Of a stretch of DNA of 64,000 nt, positions 9,370 through 17,060 are shown piece after piece; the stretch's first letter is position 1, and each line of letters begins with the position of its first letter. The stretch spans positions 23,946 to 87,945 of the forward strand of contig NZ_DAMBQF010000009.1 in NCBI RefSeq assembly GCF_032062245.1. Reading direction: 5' to 3'. This DNA is from Soonwooa sp032062245 (lineage in GTDB: Bacteria > Bacteroidota > Bacteroidia > Flavobacteriales > Weeksellaceae). Both the position numbers and the translations under genes were made by a program. Below the pieces are notes generated by a model. The model made no database searches. It was not told the origin of the DNA and was given only the letters and a program-made list of their open reading frames with translations.

Positions 9370-11265
9370 ATGAGCAAAATAATCGGAATTGACTTAGGAA
9401 CAACCAACTCTTGCGTTGCAGTAATGGAAGGTAAAGATCCTGTAGTTATCCCTAACGCAGAAGGGAAAAGAACAACTCCATCTATCGTAGCATTTACTGA
9501 AGATGGCGAAAGAAAAGTAGGTGATCCTGCAAAAAGACAAGCGGTAACTAACCCTACAAAAACAGTTTACTCTATCAAAAGATTTATCGGAACGCACTTC
9601 AAAGATGACGCTTCAGAAATCACAAGAGTACCTTACAAAGTAGTTGCTGGACCAAACGATACGGTTAAAGTAAAAATTGACGACAGAGAATATACACCTC
9701 AAGAAATCTCTGCTATGACACTTCAGAAAATGAAGAAAACTGCTGAAGATTATCTTGGGCAAGAAGTAACAAGAGCGGTAATTACAGTTCCTGCTTACTT
9801 CAACGATGCGCAAAGACAAGCGACGAAAGAAGCTGGAGAAATTGCAGGTCTTAAAGTAGAAAGAATTATCAACGAACCTACAGCTGCAGCGTTGGCTTAC
9901 GGTTTAGATAAATCTCACAAAGATCAAAAAATTGCAGTATATGACCTTGGAGGTGGTACTTTCGATATTTCTATCCTAGATTTAGGAGATGGTGTTTTCG
10001 AAGTATTATCAACAAATGGAGATACGCACCTTGGTGGTGACGACTTCGATGATGTAATTATCAACTGGATGGCAGACGAATTTAAAGCTGAAGAAGGTGT
10101 AGATTTGAAATCAGACGCCATCGCTCTTCAAAGATTGAAAGAAGCTGCTGAAAAAGCTAAGATTGAATTATCTTCTTCTACTCAAACAGAGATTAATCTT
10201 CCATACATTACAGCTACAGCTACAGGTCCTAAACACTTAGTGAAAACTTTAACTAAGGCTAAATTCGAGCAATTATCTGCTGATTTGGTAAGAAGATCAA
10301 TGGAGCCTTGTAAAAAAGCATTATCTGATGCTGGTTTATCAACATCTGATATCGACGAAGTTATCTTGGTTGGTGGTTCTACAAGAATCCCAATTATCCA
10401 AGAAGAAGTTGAGAAATTCTTCGGTAAAAAGCCTTCAAAAGGAGTTAACCCAGACGAAGTTGTAGCAATTGGTGCTGCAATCCAAGGTGGAGTTTTAACA
10501 GGTGATGTTAAAGACGTACTTTTATTAGACGTTACGCCACTTTCTTTAGGTATCGAAACGATGGGGTCTGTGTTCACTAAATTAATTGATGCGAACACAA
10601 CTATCCCAACTAAAAAATCTGAAGTTTTCTCTACAGCGTCTGACAATCAACCTGCAGTAAGCATCAGAGTTGGACAAGGTGAAAGACCAATGTTTAACGA
10701 TAACAAAGAGATTGGTAAATTTGATTTAACAGATATTCCACCAGCGCCAAGAGGAGTTCCTCAAATCGAAGTAACTTTCGATATCGACGCTAACGGTATC
10801 TTGAGCGTTTCTGCAAAAGATAAAGGAACTGGTAAAGAGCAATCGATTAAAATCCAAGCTTCTTCAGGTCTTTCTGATGAAGAAATCGAAAGAATGAAGC
10901 GTGAAGCTGAAGAAAATGCTTCTGCTGATGCTAAGAAAAAAGAAGAAGTTGAAGTTTACAACAAAGCAGATGGATTAATCTTCCAAACTGAAAAGCAATT
11001 GAAAGAGTTTGGTGACAAACTTTCAGCTGACAAAAAAGCGGCTATCGAATCTGCAGCAGCAGAATTGAAAGTTGCATTCGATGCTAAAGATTTTGATGCT
11101 ACAAAAACAAAAACTGAAGCATTAGATGCTGCTTGGATGGCAGCTTCAGAAGAAATGTACGCTCAAGGTCAACAAGCTGGACCAGATGCTGGACAACAAC
11201 AAGGAGGTGCTGCTAACGGTGGTGCTGACGATGTTCAGGATGCTGACTTCGAAGAAGTGAAGTAA
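9370..11265 (+). CDS. dnaK: Molecular chaperone DnaK (Hsp70)
   Basis: A 631-residue complete Hsp70. It opens with MSKIIGIDLGTTNSCVAVMEG (ATPase phosphate-1 loop) and continues with AVITVPAYFNDAQRQATKEA, VYDLGGGTFDISIL and the adenosine motif LVGGSTRIP. The linker DVLLLDVTPLSLGIET leads to the substrate-binding domain, followed by the helical lid and a Gly/Gln-rich tail ending DADFEEVK. It folds and refolds cytosolic proteins with DnaJ and GrpE, neither of which is adjacent here. The gene appears monocistronic: it has its own structured upstream region and a strong terminator. Unlike the three preceding genes it is fully intact. Confidence 0.98.
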   Translation: MSKIIGIDLGTTNSCVAVMEGKDPVVIPNAEGKRTTPSIVAFTEDGERKVGDPAKRQAVTNPTKTVYSIKRFIGTHFKDDASEITRVPYKVVAGPNDTVKVKIDDREYTPQEISAMTLQKMKKTAEDYLGQEVTRAVITVPAYFNDAQRQATKEAGEIAGLKVERIINEPTAAALAYGLDKSHKDQKIAVYDLGGGTFDISILDLGDGVFEVLSTNGDTHLGGDDFDDVIINWMADEFKAEEGVDLKSDAIALQRLKEAAEKAKIELSSSTQTEINLPYITATATGPKHLVKTLTKAKFEQLSADLVRRSMEPCKKALSDAGLSTSDIDEVILVGGSTRIPIIQEEVEKFFGKKPSKGVNPDEVVAIGAAIQGGVLTGDVKDVLLLDVTPLSLGIETMGSVFTKLIDANTTIPTKKSEVFSTASDNQPAVSIRVGQGERPMFNDNKEIGKFDLTDIPPAPRGVPQIEVTFDIDANGILSVSAKDKGTGKEQSIKIQASSGLSDEEIERMKREAEENASADAKKKEEVEVYNKADGLIFQTEKQLKEFGDKLSADKKAAIESAAAELKVAFDAKDFDATKTKTEALDAAWMAASEEMYAQGQQAGPDAGQQQGGAANGGADDVQDADFEEVK

Positions 11266-11299
11266 TCGCCGATTACAATCAATCAGAAATAATCATAAG

Positions 11300-11340
11300 A
11301 TCGCTGTAAATGAGTAATTTACAGCGATTTTTTATTTTTG
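11300..11340 (+). terminator. dnaK intrinsic terminator
   Basis: A 12-bp perfect stem (ATCGCTGTAAAT / ATTTACAGCGAT) with loop GAGTA is followed by a T-rich tract. It separates dnaK from the integrated element. Confidence 0.92.
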
Positions 11341-11357
11341 ACAATTATTGAAAATGC

Positions 11358-11388
11358 TTGATTTTGATCGATTTTTATGCTATTTTTG
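11358..11388 (+). promoter_or_regulatory. Promoter candidate for the integrase operon
   Basis: TTG (11358-11360), 20 bases, then TATTTTTG (11381-11388) fits the Bacteroidota TTG-N19/20-TAnnTTTG pattern. It lies downstream of the dnaK terminator and 106 bp before the first gene of the element. The -33 half lies in host DNA and the -7 half overlaps attL. Confidence 0.5.
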
Positions 11389-11403
11389 TAACATATTTGT
11401 ACC
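11383..11403 (+). repeat. attL candidate
   Basis: Left copy of the boundary repeat; positions 11392-11403 (CATATTTGTACC) are identical to 38307-38318, and the preceding TTTTTGT also matches. It overlaps the TATTTTTG promoter element at 11381-11388. Confidence 0.82.
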
Positions 11404-11405
11404 GC

Positions 11406-11462
11406 GCCTTAAATGCGAATAATGTGCGCCTTATTAGGTCTTATTTAGCCTTAATTGCCTTA
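11406..11462 (+). repeat. Four GCCTTA direct repeats next to attL
   Basis: GCCTTA occurs at 11406-11411, 11428-11433, 11448-11453 and 11457-11462, with start-to-start spacings of 22, 20 and 9 bases. The first two share a longer GCGCCTTA core. Position just inside attL and spacing near two helical turns suit arm-type sites for the integrase or excisionase. No copies are seen near attR. Confidence 0.55.
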
Positions 11463-11493
11463 AAATGCACGTAAACCGAAAAATAATTTTTTA

Positions 11494-12060
11494 ATGGGTT
11501 TTAGTCAACTGAAAATTCCGAAACTATGTGAGTTCTGCGAAAAACCTTTCGAAGCAAAAACTGTTTCGACAAGATTTTGTTCTAAATATTGTTCGGAGAA
11601 ACAAGGAAGACGACAGAAACAGTTAGACAAGGAAGTGAAGGAGAAGCAATCTCTTTTAGAAAAAAAGAGTAATAGAATTGCTGAAATTCAAACACGACCG
11701 TATATTTCTGTTAGTGAAGCTGTGATTCTTTATGGAATTTCGAAGGATACCATCCATAGATTAATCAAAAATGGAAAGATTCCTGCTCATAATTTTGGAC
11801 ACCGACTTACAAGAGTAAGCAAATTTGACTTAGAATTATTGTTCGCTCCTGCAGACAACTTTGTGAAAGCACAAAAAGAAGAAAATAGAGATTTTGAAGT
11901 TGGGAACTGCTATACGATTTCAGAGATTAGTGAGAAATATAAAGCAAATCCCAGCACCGTAAGTAATGTGATTAAGAAAAATAAAATTCCAACAAAACAA
12001 GTCGGAAGTTTTGTGTACGTTCCTAAAAGATACATTGATGAAATTTTTGATCCAAAATGA
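11494..12060 (+). CDS. Zinc-ribbon/double helix-turn-helix excisionase-like protein
   Basis: 188 residues. The N-terminus has a CxxC-x13-CxxxC zinc-ribbon-like cluster (C12, C15, C29, C33), followed by a basic coiled stretch. Two MerR/excisionase-type winged HTH units follow: YISVSEAVILYGISKDTIHR near residue 70 and CYTISEISEKYKANPSTVSN near residue 142. Such proteins commonly precede the integrase in Bacteroidota mobile elements and probably act as DNA-bending recombination directionality or regulatory factors. The stop overlaps the integrase start by 4 bp (ATGA), indicating translational coupling. The exact role is inferred from context. Confidence 0.75.
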   Translation: MGFSQLKIPKLCEFCEKPFEAKTVSTRFCSKYCSEKQGRRQKQLDKEVKEKQSLLEKKSNRIAEIQTRPYISVSEAVILYGISKDTIHRLIKNGKIPAHNFGHRLTRVSKFDLELLFAPADNFVKAQKEENRDFEVGNCYTISEISEKYKANPSTVSNVIKKNKIPTKQVGSFVYVPKRYIDEIFDPK

Positions 12061-13316
12061 AACAAAAATTAATAAGAACAAAAGTCACGGTAAGACTCAG
12101 GAAGTCTGAATATCGAAAAGAATGGTATATCTACTTGGAAAGTTATCCTGTAATTGTGCCTGGAAAAGAAGAAGTTCAGAGAATTCGTGAGTATCTAAAC
12201 AGAACTGTTACCACCGTTGAATTTGACAAGAAAAGAGTTGCGAAAAGAACCGAAAATTCCATTTCTTTCAAACCGAAAAGGGACGATAATGGTGTTATCA
12301 TTTGCAAAAGTGATCTTGATAAGGAAACTATGTTTTATGCAGATTCTGTACGAAAAATAAGACAAAGGGAATATGATAAAAAGAATATTTACAATGAAGT
12401 TGATTTGCTGCAAGAGACAATGAATGAAAAAAGGCAGGAGAATTTTGTAGACTACTTCAAATCTCTAATCAAAAGGCGACATAAAAACAGTTCAGCATCA
12501 ATTAGGGTAAACTGGAAAAGAGCGATTGATTTTTTAATCTCTTATCAAGGTAGTGAAATTTCGTTTTCTAAAATTGATATTAAATTTTGTGAAGATTTTA
12601 AAAATTTTCTTTTAAACGCACCTAGTGGTGGAAATAAAAAAGGGATTTTGTCCCAAAACAGTGCATCAACGTACTTTTCTGTTTTCAAAGCCGCTTTAAA
12701 ACAAGCTTTTATTGACGGTTATTTTACTTTAGATATTTCTGCCAAAATAAAGGGAATTCCAAATGAAGAATCGAGAAGAGAATATTTAACGATTGATGAA
12801 CTCAATACTTTAGTTGTAACGCCTTGTGAAAATGATGTTCTAAAACGTGCGGCTCTTTTTTCTGCACTAACAGGTTTACGCCACTCCGATATTCAGAAAT
12901 TGAAGTGGAATGAAATAAGTATTGAAAACAATCAGCCAAGAATCAGTTTCACTCAAAAAAAGACAAAAGGCGTTGAATATATGCCGATTTCCCAACAAGC
13001 TTTAGAAATTTGCGGAACACCAAAATCGCCCAACGATTTGGTTTTTGAGAATTTAACGAATCCGGCTTGGATTAATCGCCCATTAAAAAATTGGGTTGAA
13101 AAAGCAGGGATTCAGAAAAATATCACTTTTCATTGCTTCCGCCATACGTTTGCAACCTTGCAATTATCGAACGGAACGGATATTTACACCGTCAGCAAAA
13201 TGCTCGGTCACACCAATGTGAAGACTACGCAGGTTTACGCAAAAGTGATTGATGAAAAGAAAAATAAAGCAGCAGAAGCGATAAAGTTAGAATCATTAAA
13301 GAGCAGTCCGGAATGA
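12057..13316 (+). CDS. int: Tyrosine recombinase (integrase) of the element
   Basis: 419 residues. It has an N-terminal Arm-DNA-binding-like domain, a SAM-like core-binding domain (about 125-225) and a C-terminal catalytic domain. Catalytic residues visible are R275 (TGLRHSDIQ), H359 and R362 (FHCFRHTF), H385 (LGHTN) and the nucleophile Y394 (TQVYAKV). It should cut and rejoin the 21-bp att repeats to integrate or excise the element. It overlaps both neighbours by 4 bp in a three-gene operon with the excisionase-like gene and the downstream membrane protein. All catalytic residues are present, so the element may still be mobile. Confidence 0.95.
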   Translation: MKQKLIRTKVTVRLRKSEYRKEWYIYLESYPVIVPGKEEVQRIREYLNRTVTTVEFDKKRVAKRTENSISFKPKRDDNGVIICKSDLDKETMFYADSVRKIRQREYDKKNIYNEVDLLQETMNEKRQENFVDYFKSLIKRRHKNSSASIRVNWKRAIDFLISYQGSEISFSKIDIKFCEDFKNFLLNAPSGGNKKGILSQNSASTYFSVFKAALKQAFIDGYFTLDISAKIKGIPNEESRREYLTIDELNTLVVTPCENDVLKRAALFSALTGLRHSDIQKLKWNEISIENNQPRISFTQKKTKGVEYMPISQQALEICGTPKSPNDLVFENLTNPAWINRPLKNWVEKAGIQKNITFHCFRHTFATLQLSNGTDIYTVSKMLGHTNVKTTQVYAKVIDEKKNKAAEAIKLESLKSSPE

Positions 13317-13984
13317 AAACAAAACACTTTGAATATATCGTAATATATCTGTCTGTTCTGATAGTTTGTGTTTTAATCGGAGTGTTTGGAAGGCTCATTT
13401 CTATAGAAAAAGGAGCTGATGAATACACAGCGAATATGATTTTTTGGATTTGTACAGGTTTCGGTATATTAATTTTTGCTATTCTTAGCCTGTTCGTCGA
13501 TGAATTAGTTAGCAGGATATTAAAAATTTTCTTTAAAAATAGAAATTCTGAATTTCCTGAAGAAAAGACTTCTATTGAGAATTTTGAAAAAATAAGAGAA
13601 CAACAACAAGCTGCAATCAGTGACAGAAATCAAACCAAAATTGAAATCGCAATTCATTATACTCAGAAACAATTTGCATTATATACTACCGATGATGATT
13701 TGAAATTATTATGTGAGTATATAGCAAAGTATTCACAAAACATAGATTTTGAAACCGTTAATCCCATTGAAATAAATAATTTATCAAGTCTTAACATCTA
13801 TCATTTTGGCTGGAATATCTGGAACCATTTCAAAGTGACGAAACAAGAGAAAATGGCTCTTTTTCTAAAAATAGTTTTTGCTGAAACCTTGAAAGATGCA
13901 GAAGTTGAAAGTATCAAACGGCACTTGAAAGATGATGAGAAAAAAGGAATTATAAAAATTACAGATAATCTTTCCGGTTTTTAA
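13313..13984 (+). CDS. Two-pass membrane protein of unknown function
   Basis: 223 residues. Two N-terminal membrane helices (about 8-28, IVIYLSVLIVCVLIGVFG; and 41-63, MIFWICTGFGILIFAILSLF) are followed by a charged cytosolic domain with Gln/Lys-rich and Tyr/Leu-rich helices and no recognisable catalytic motif. The start codon overlaps the integrase stop (ATGA), so it is co-translated with the recombinase. That fixed linkage suggests a role in the element's maintenance, but nothing in the sequence proves it. Family not recognised. Confidence 0.7.
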   Translation: MKTKHFEYIVIYLSVLIVCVLIGVFGRLISIEKGADEYTANMIFWICTGFGILIFAILSLFVDELVSRILKIFFKNRNSEFPEEKTSIENFEKIREQQQAAISDRNQTKIEIAIHYTQKQFALYTTDDDLKLLCEYIAKYSQNIDFETVNPIEINNLSSLNIYHFGWNIWNHFKVTKQEKMALFLKIVFAETLKDAEVESIKRHLKDDEKKGIIKITDNLSGF

Positions 13985-14092
13985 ACACCAATAATTAACA
14001 AGACATTGTGTTTTATAAGTGTTTTTGTTGTGTTGTAGGACACTGCAAAAACACTTTTTTCATTTGCACCATAACAATTAAAAACGATAGTT

Positions 14093-14434
14093 ATGGACAT
14101 AAACGACATTTCTTTTGAAAACCTTCCAAAAGCAGTTGCCCATTTAACGATTGAAATTGCAGAAATCAAATCTTTGGTTCAGAAAGGACAAATGCAAGAA
14201 TTTCCCGAAAAACGTATTCCAATCGGTATTGAAGAAGTAAGCCGGATAATTGGAAAAGCAAAACCTACGATTTACACGCTTGTACGAGAAAGAAAAATCC
14301 CTTGCTACAAAAACGGAAAGAAACTCTACTTTTTTGAAGATGAAATTTTAGAATGGATTTCTAAAGGTAAGAAGAAAACGCTTCAGGAAATCGAAACTGA
14401 AGCTCTGAAATATCATCATAACCGAAATAAATAA
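14093..14434 (+). CDS. Excisionase-family helix-turn-helix protein
   Basis: 113 residues. After a short helical lead (ENLPKAVAHLTIEIAEIKSLV) comes a MerR/Xis-type HTH: RIPIGIEEVSRIIGKAKPTIYT then LVRERKIPCYKNGKKLYFFEDEILEWI, the pattern of DNA-binding excisionase domains in Bacteroidota elements. It starts a second operon with the VapE-like helicase, whose start is only 2 bp away. It may regulate replication or excision genes of the element. Confidence 0.82.
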   Translation: MDINDISFENLPKAVAHLTIEIAEIKSLVQKGQMQEFPEKRIPIGIEEVSRIIGKAKPTIYTLVRERKIPCYKNGKKLYFFEDEILEWISKGKKKTLQEIETEALKYHHNRNK

Positions 14435-14435
14435 A

Positions 14436-15599
14436 TTGGTTATGGACGGGCAAAAATTCTTATATCAATCTGATACTCCATCAAAAACAATTTATGATAG
14501 GGCAATCACATATCTGAACGAAAAATATAGAATTCGGTTTAATGAAATTGCGTTGGAGCTTGAAATACAATTGAAATTTCATCCTGAAGATTGGACGGCT
14601 TTGAATATCAATTCACTGTTGATAGAATTAGCACAATCCGGCATCGAAATAAGTATGAACAAGTTGGAAGTTCTTGTCAGAAGCCATTTAATCCCAAAAT
14701 ACAATCCTATTCAGGAATACTTTGAGCGATTGCAAAAATGGGACGGACAAGATTATATCAAAAAATTGGCAGCTTATGTGAAAACAAGTGATGACGAGGC
14801 TTTCTCTTATCATTTTGAAAAATGGCTTACACGAACAGTCCTATGTTCACTAAAAAAAGGATATGTAAACAAGCAGTGTTTGGTATTGGCAGCTCATCAA
14901 AACTCCGGAAAAACTTCATATTTAAGGTTTTTAATTCCATCAAAGCTTGAAAATTATTATACCGAAAATATTTCCATAGACAAAGACGGAATTATTGCAA
15001 TATGCAAAAATTTGCTCTGTAATATGGACGAATTAGCTGTTTTGTCTAAATCAGATGTTAATACTCTGAAATCTTTTGTTTCCAAAAGCAGTGCAAACGT
15101 ACGACTTCCTTATGCCCGAAAAGCCGAAAACCTTGAGCGAACTTGTTCTTTTGTTGGTTCTACCAATCGGACAGATTTCCTTTCTGATGAAACAGGAAGT
15201 GTGCGTTGGCTGGTGTTTGAAGTCTTTCAAATTGATTTTTCATATTCAAATGAAATTGACATTAATAAAGTCTGGGCACAGGCTTATTACAATGCCTTTG
15301 AAAGAAAAAATTATAATGCCGAGCTTACTGCAACAGATATAGCCGAAAACGAAAAGCGAAACGAAAAATATGCACAAATTTCTATGGAGCAAGAGCTTAT
15401 TTCGGCTCATTTTGAGAAATCTGAAAAAATCGAAGAATTTCTCACAGCTACGGATATTATGCTTGTCATTAACAACGCTTTAGGATTGCGATTGAATAAT
15501 ATAAAAATTGGCAAAGCACTCACCAGTTTAAAATATCAAAGGATAAAACATTCTAAACTTCAAGTGTATGGTTATCTCATCAAGAGAAAAATTGAGTAA
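14436..15599 (+). CDS. VapE/VirE-like P-loop helicase-primase protein
   Basis: 387 residues. An N-terminal helical region is followed by a P-loop (AHQNSGKTS, residues 153-161). Then come NLLCNMDELAVL (Walker B-like) and KSFVSKSSANVRLPYARKAE, and finally SFVGSTNRTDFLSDETGSVR with a sensor-like Asn and Arg. This is the virulence-associated E family pattern of superfamily 3-like replication ATPases in phages and genomic islands. It probably helps replicate or process the excised element, together with the Toprim primase 228 bp downstream. The start (ATG at 14436, or the following ATG at 14442) is uncertain by two codons. Confidence 0.85.
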   Translation: MVMDGQKFLYQSDTPSKTIYDRAITYLNEKYRIRFNEIALELEIQLKFHPEDWTALNINSLLIELAQSGIEISMNKLEVLVRSHLIPKYNPIQEYFERLQKWDGQDYIKKLAAYVKTSDDEAFSYHFEKWLTRTVLCSLKKGYVNKQCLVLAAHQNSGKTSYLRFLIPSKLENYYTENISIDKDGIIAICKNLLCNMDELAVLSKSDVNTLKSFVSKSSANVRLPYARKAENLERTCSFVGSTNRTDFLSDETGSVRWLVFEVFQIDFSYSNEIDINKVWAQAYYNAFERKNYNAELTATDIAENEKRNEKYAQISMEQELISAHFEKSEKIEEFLTATDIMLVINNALGLRLNNIKIGKALTSLKYQRIKHSKLQVYGYLIKRKIE

Positions 15600-15606
15600 A
15601 ACATAC

Positions 15607-15791
15607 TTACCAAAGTTACCAAGTTACCTGTGATTTATAGTGAATTAATAATCAATAATTTATTTAGGTAATTAAAAGTAAAAAATATTACCTAAAACTA
15701 CCTGAATAAAAATGTGGTAAGAAGGTAAAGAAAGGTAATTGTGAAAATATGTCTTAAAACCCTGTTAATCAATGAAAAGGCAATCAGGTAA
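15607..15791. repeat. Iteron-like TTACC/GGTAA array, possible replication origin or Rep-binding site
   Basis: The spacer between the VapE-like and Toprim genes holds TTACC at 15607, 15616, 15624 and 15688, and GGTAA at 15667, 15716, 15724, 15734 and 15787. Most direct copies lie on the left and most inverted copies on the right, giving a rough dyad. Spacings of 8-10 bases recur. The surrounding DNA is very AT-rich. Function is inferred from density and position. Confidence 0.5.
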
Positions 15792-15827
15792 GAGAAAATA
15801 AAAATAATAGCATTTAAAAACGACAAA

Positions 15828-16790
15828 ATGAATTGCAAACAATTCAACACGATAAAATTAGAGGAAATCCTCCAAAATCTCGGACACTTTCCCACGAAGC
15901 AAAATGAAAAAGAAGCGTGGTATCTCAATCCATTCGGAACAGAGATACAAGCCTCTTTTAAGCTCGATAAAAAACAAAACCTTTGGTATCTTCATTCGGA
16001 AGGAATCGGCGGAAACAATACCGATTTTATGCAGAAATATCTGAATGTTTCGGTAAAAGAAGTTTTGGATTGGGCAAAAAAACAAAATTTTTCTTCTTTT
16101 CAACCGCAAAACACAAATCAAAAACAAAACAGTTCAAAGCCGAACTATCAAATTACGGAAATCAAAGAGCTTCAAAACGAAAACCTCAAAAACTATCTTC
16201 AGCAAAGAGAACTTTCATCAAAGATTTATCCATTTGTCATAGAAATTCATTTTACTGTCGGAGGAAAAAATCTTTATGCTATTGGATTTGAAAACCTATC
16301 CGGAGGTTGGGAACTGCGAAATTCGTTTTACAAAGGTTCACTTTTGAAAAAAGACATTTCAATCATTCATTTTAAAAATGACATTCAAAATCAAATTAAA
16401 AATAGCGATAATTATCAAAGCAAAATCGGGAAAAATGTAGCCGTTTTTGAAGGCTTCATTGATGCCTTATCATTTATAGAAATGCAAAAATCCTATAAAG
16501 GAGATTTGCTCGTAATGAATTCCATTGCACTTTTAAATAAGACCAAAGAGCATTTGAAAGGTTATTCCAAAATCAATTTGTTTTTAGATAATGACCAAGC
16601 CGGAATGAAATGCAAAAACGAAATTTTACAAACCTTTCCCAACGTCAAAGATTATTCGGAAATCTACAAAAATCACAAAGATTTGAACGAGTATTTGGTC
16701 GAACGAATCAAAATTGAAATCGAAAAACATCATCAAAGAGAGCAGCAGGAAAATCAGCAAATCACTCAATCATACAAAAGAAAACGCTGA
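15828..16790 (+). CDS. Toprim-domain DNA primase-like protein
   Basis: 320 residues. The N-terminal region resembles the CHC2 primase zinc domain in layout (WYLNPFGTEIQASFKLDKKQ, LWYLHSEGIGGN) but lacks the cysteines, so it probably does not bind zinc. The C-terminal half is a Toprim domain: VAVFEGFIDALSFI (catalytic Glu) and INLFLDNDQAGMKC (DxD). Such proteins prime or assist replication of mobile elements after excision or transfer. It follows the iteron-like spacer and precedes the putative oriT. The tail is basic and Gln-rich. Confidence 0.85.
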   Translation: MNCKQFNTIKLEEILQNLGHFPTKQNEKEAWYLNPFGTEIQASFKLDKKQNLWYLHSEGIGGNNTDFMQKYLNVSVKEVLDWAKKQNFSSFQPQNTNQKQNSSKPNYQITEIKELQNENLKNYLQQRELSSKIYPFVIEIHFTVGGKNLYAIGFENLSGGWELRNSFYKGSLLKKDISIIHFKNDIQNQIKNSDNYQSKIGKNVAVFEGFIDALSFIEMQKSYKGDLLVMNSIALLNKTKEHLKGYSKINLFLDNDQAGMKCKNEILQTFPNVKDYSEIYKNHKDLNEYLVERIKIEIEKHHQREQQENQQITQSYKRKR

Positions 16791-17060
16791 TGATGAGCGG
16801 AAAGTGCGTGTGCATATTTTTTACCAACTATACGCAAAAGTTAGGAGCTCATTCGCAACTTTGAAGGTCGTTCCTCCCAACAAAGTTTCTCCTTCGCTCT
16901 GCGAGGCTTTTTAATCTGTAAAAATAGTACAAGGTCAGCTTTTCCGAACCTGCGTAAAATGAATACAGGTAAATCAAGAACCTGCGTAAAACAGATACAG
17001 GTTTCAATACTTACAGCATTATATAATTCCACACATATACATTGATTTAAAAACGCAAAT
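16791..17060. other. Putative oriT region before the relaxase
   Basis: This non-coding 270-bp stretch separates primase and relaxase genes. It contains two 25-bp near-identical repeats (annotated separately) and a GC-richer patch around 16850-16910. Location immediately upstream of a MobV-like relaxase gene suits an origin of transfer. No nic site can be assigned from sequence alone. Confidence 0.4.
16946..17002 (+). repeat. Two 25-bp repeats, each an inverted repeat, upstream of the relaxase
   Basis: Copies at 16946-16970 and 16978-17002 share GAACCTGCGTAAAA and ATACAGGT and differ only in the three bases between (TGA or CAG). Each copy has ACCTG and CAGGT arms, so each is itself a dyad. 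Start-to-start distance is 32 bp, about three helical turns. This suits a dimeric DNA-binding protein, perhaps the relaxase autoregulating or an accessory factor. Confidence 0.75.

Noticed and set aside
10182..10646. Long antisense ORF inside dnaK
   Set aside because: Ser/Thr/Pro-rich translation caused by codon bias of dnaK on the other strand; no domain or start signal.
16714..16914. Small ORF overlapping the primase end (possible MobC)
   Set aside because: It runs in another frame of the primase gene, has no ribbon-helix-helix or MobC pattern and ends in the non-coding spacer.
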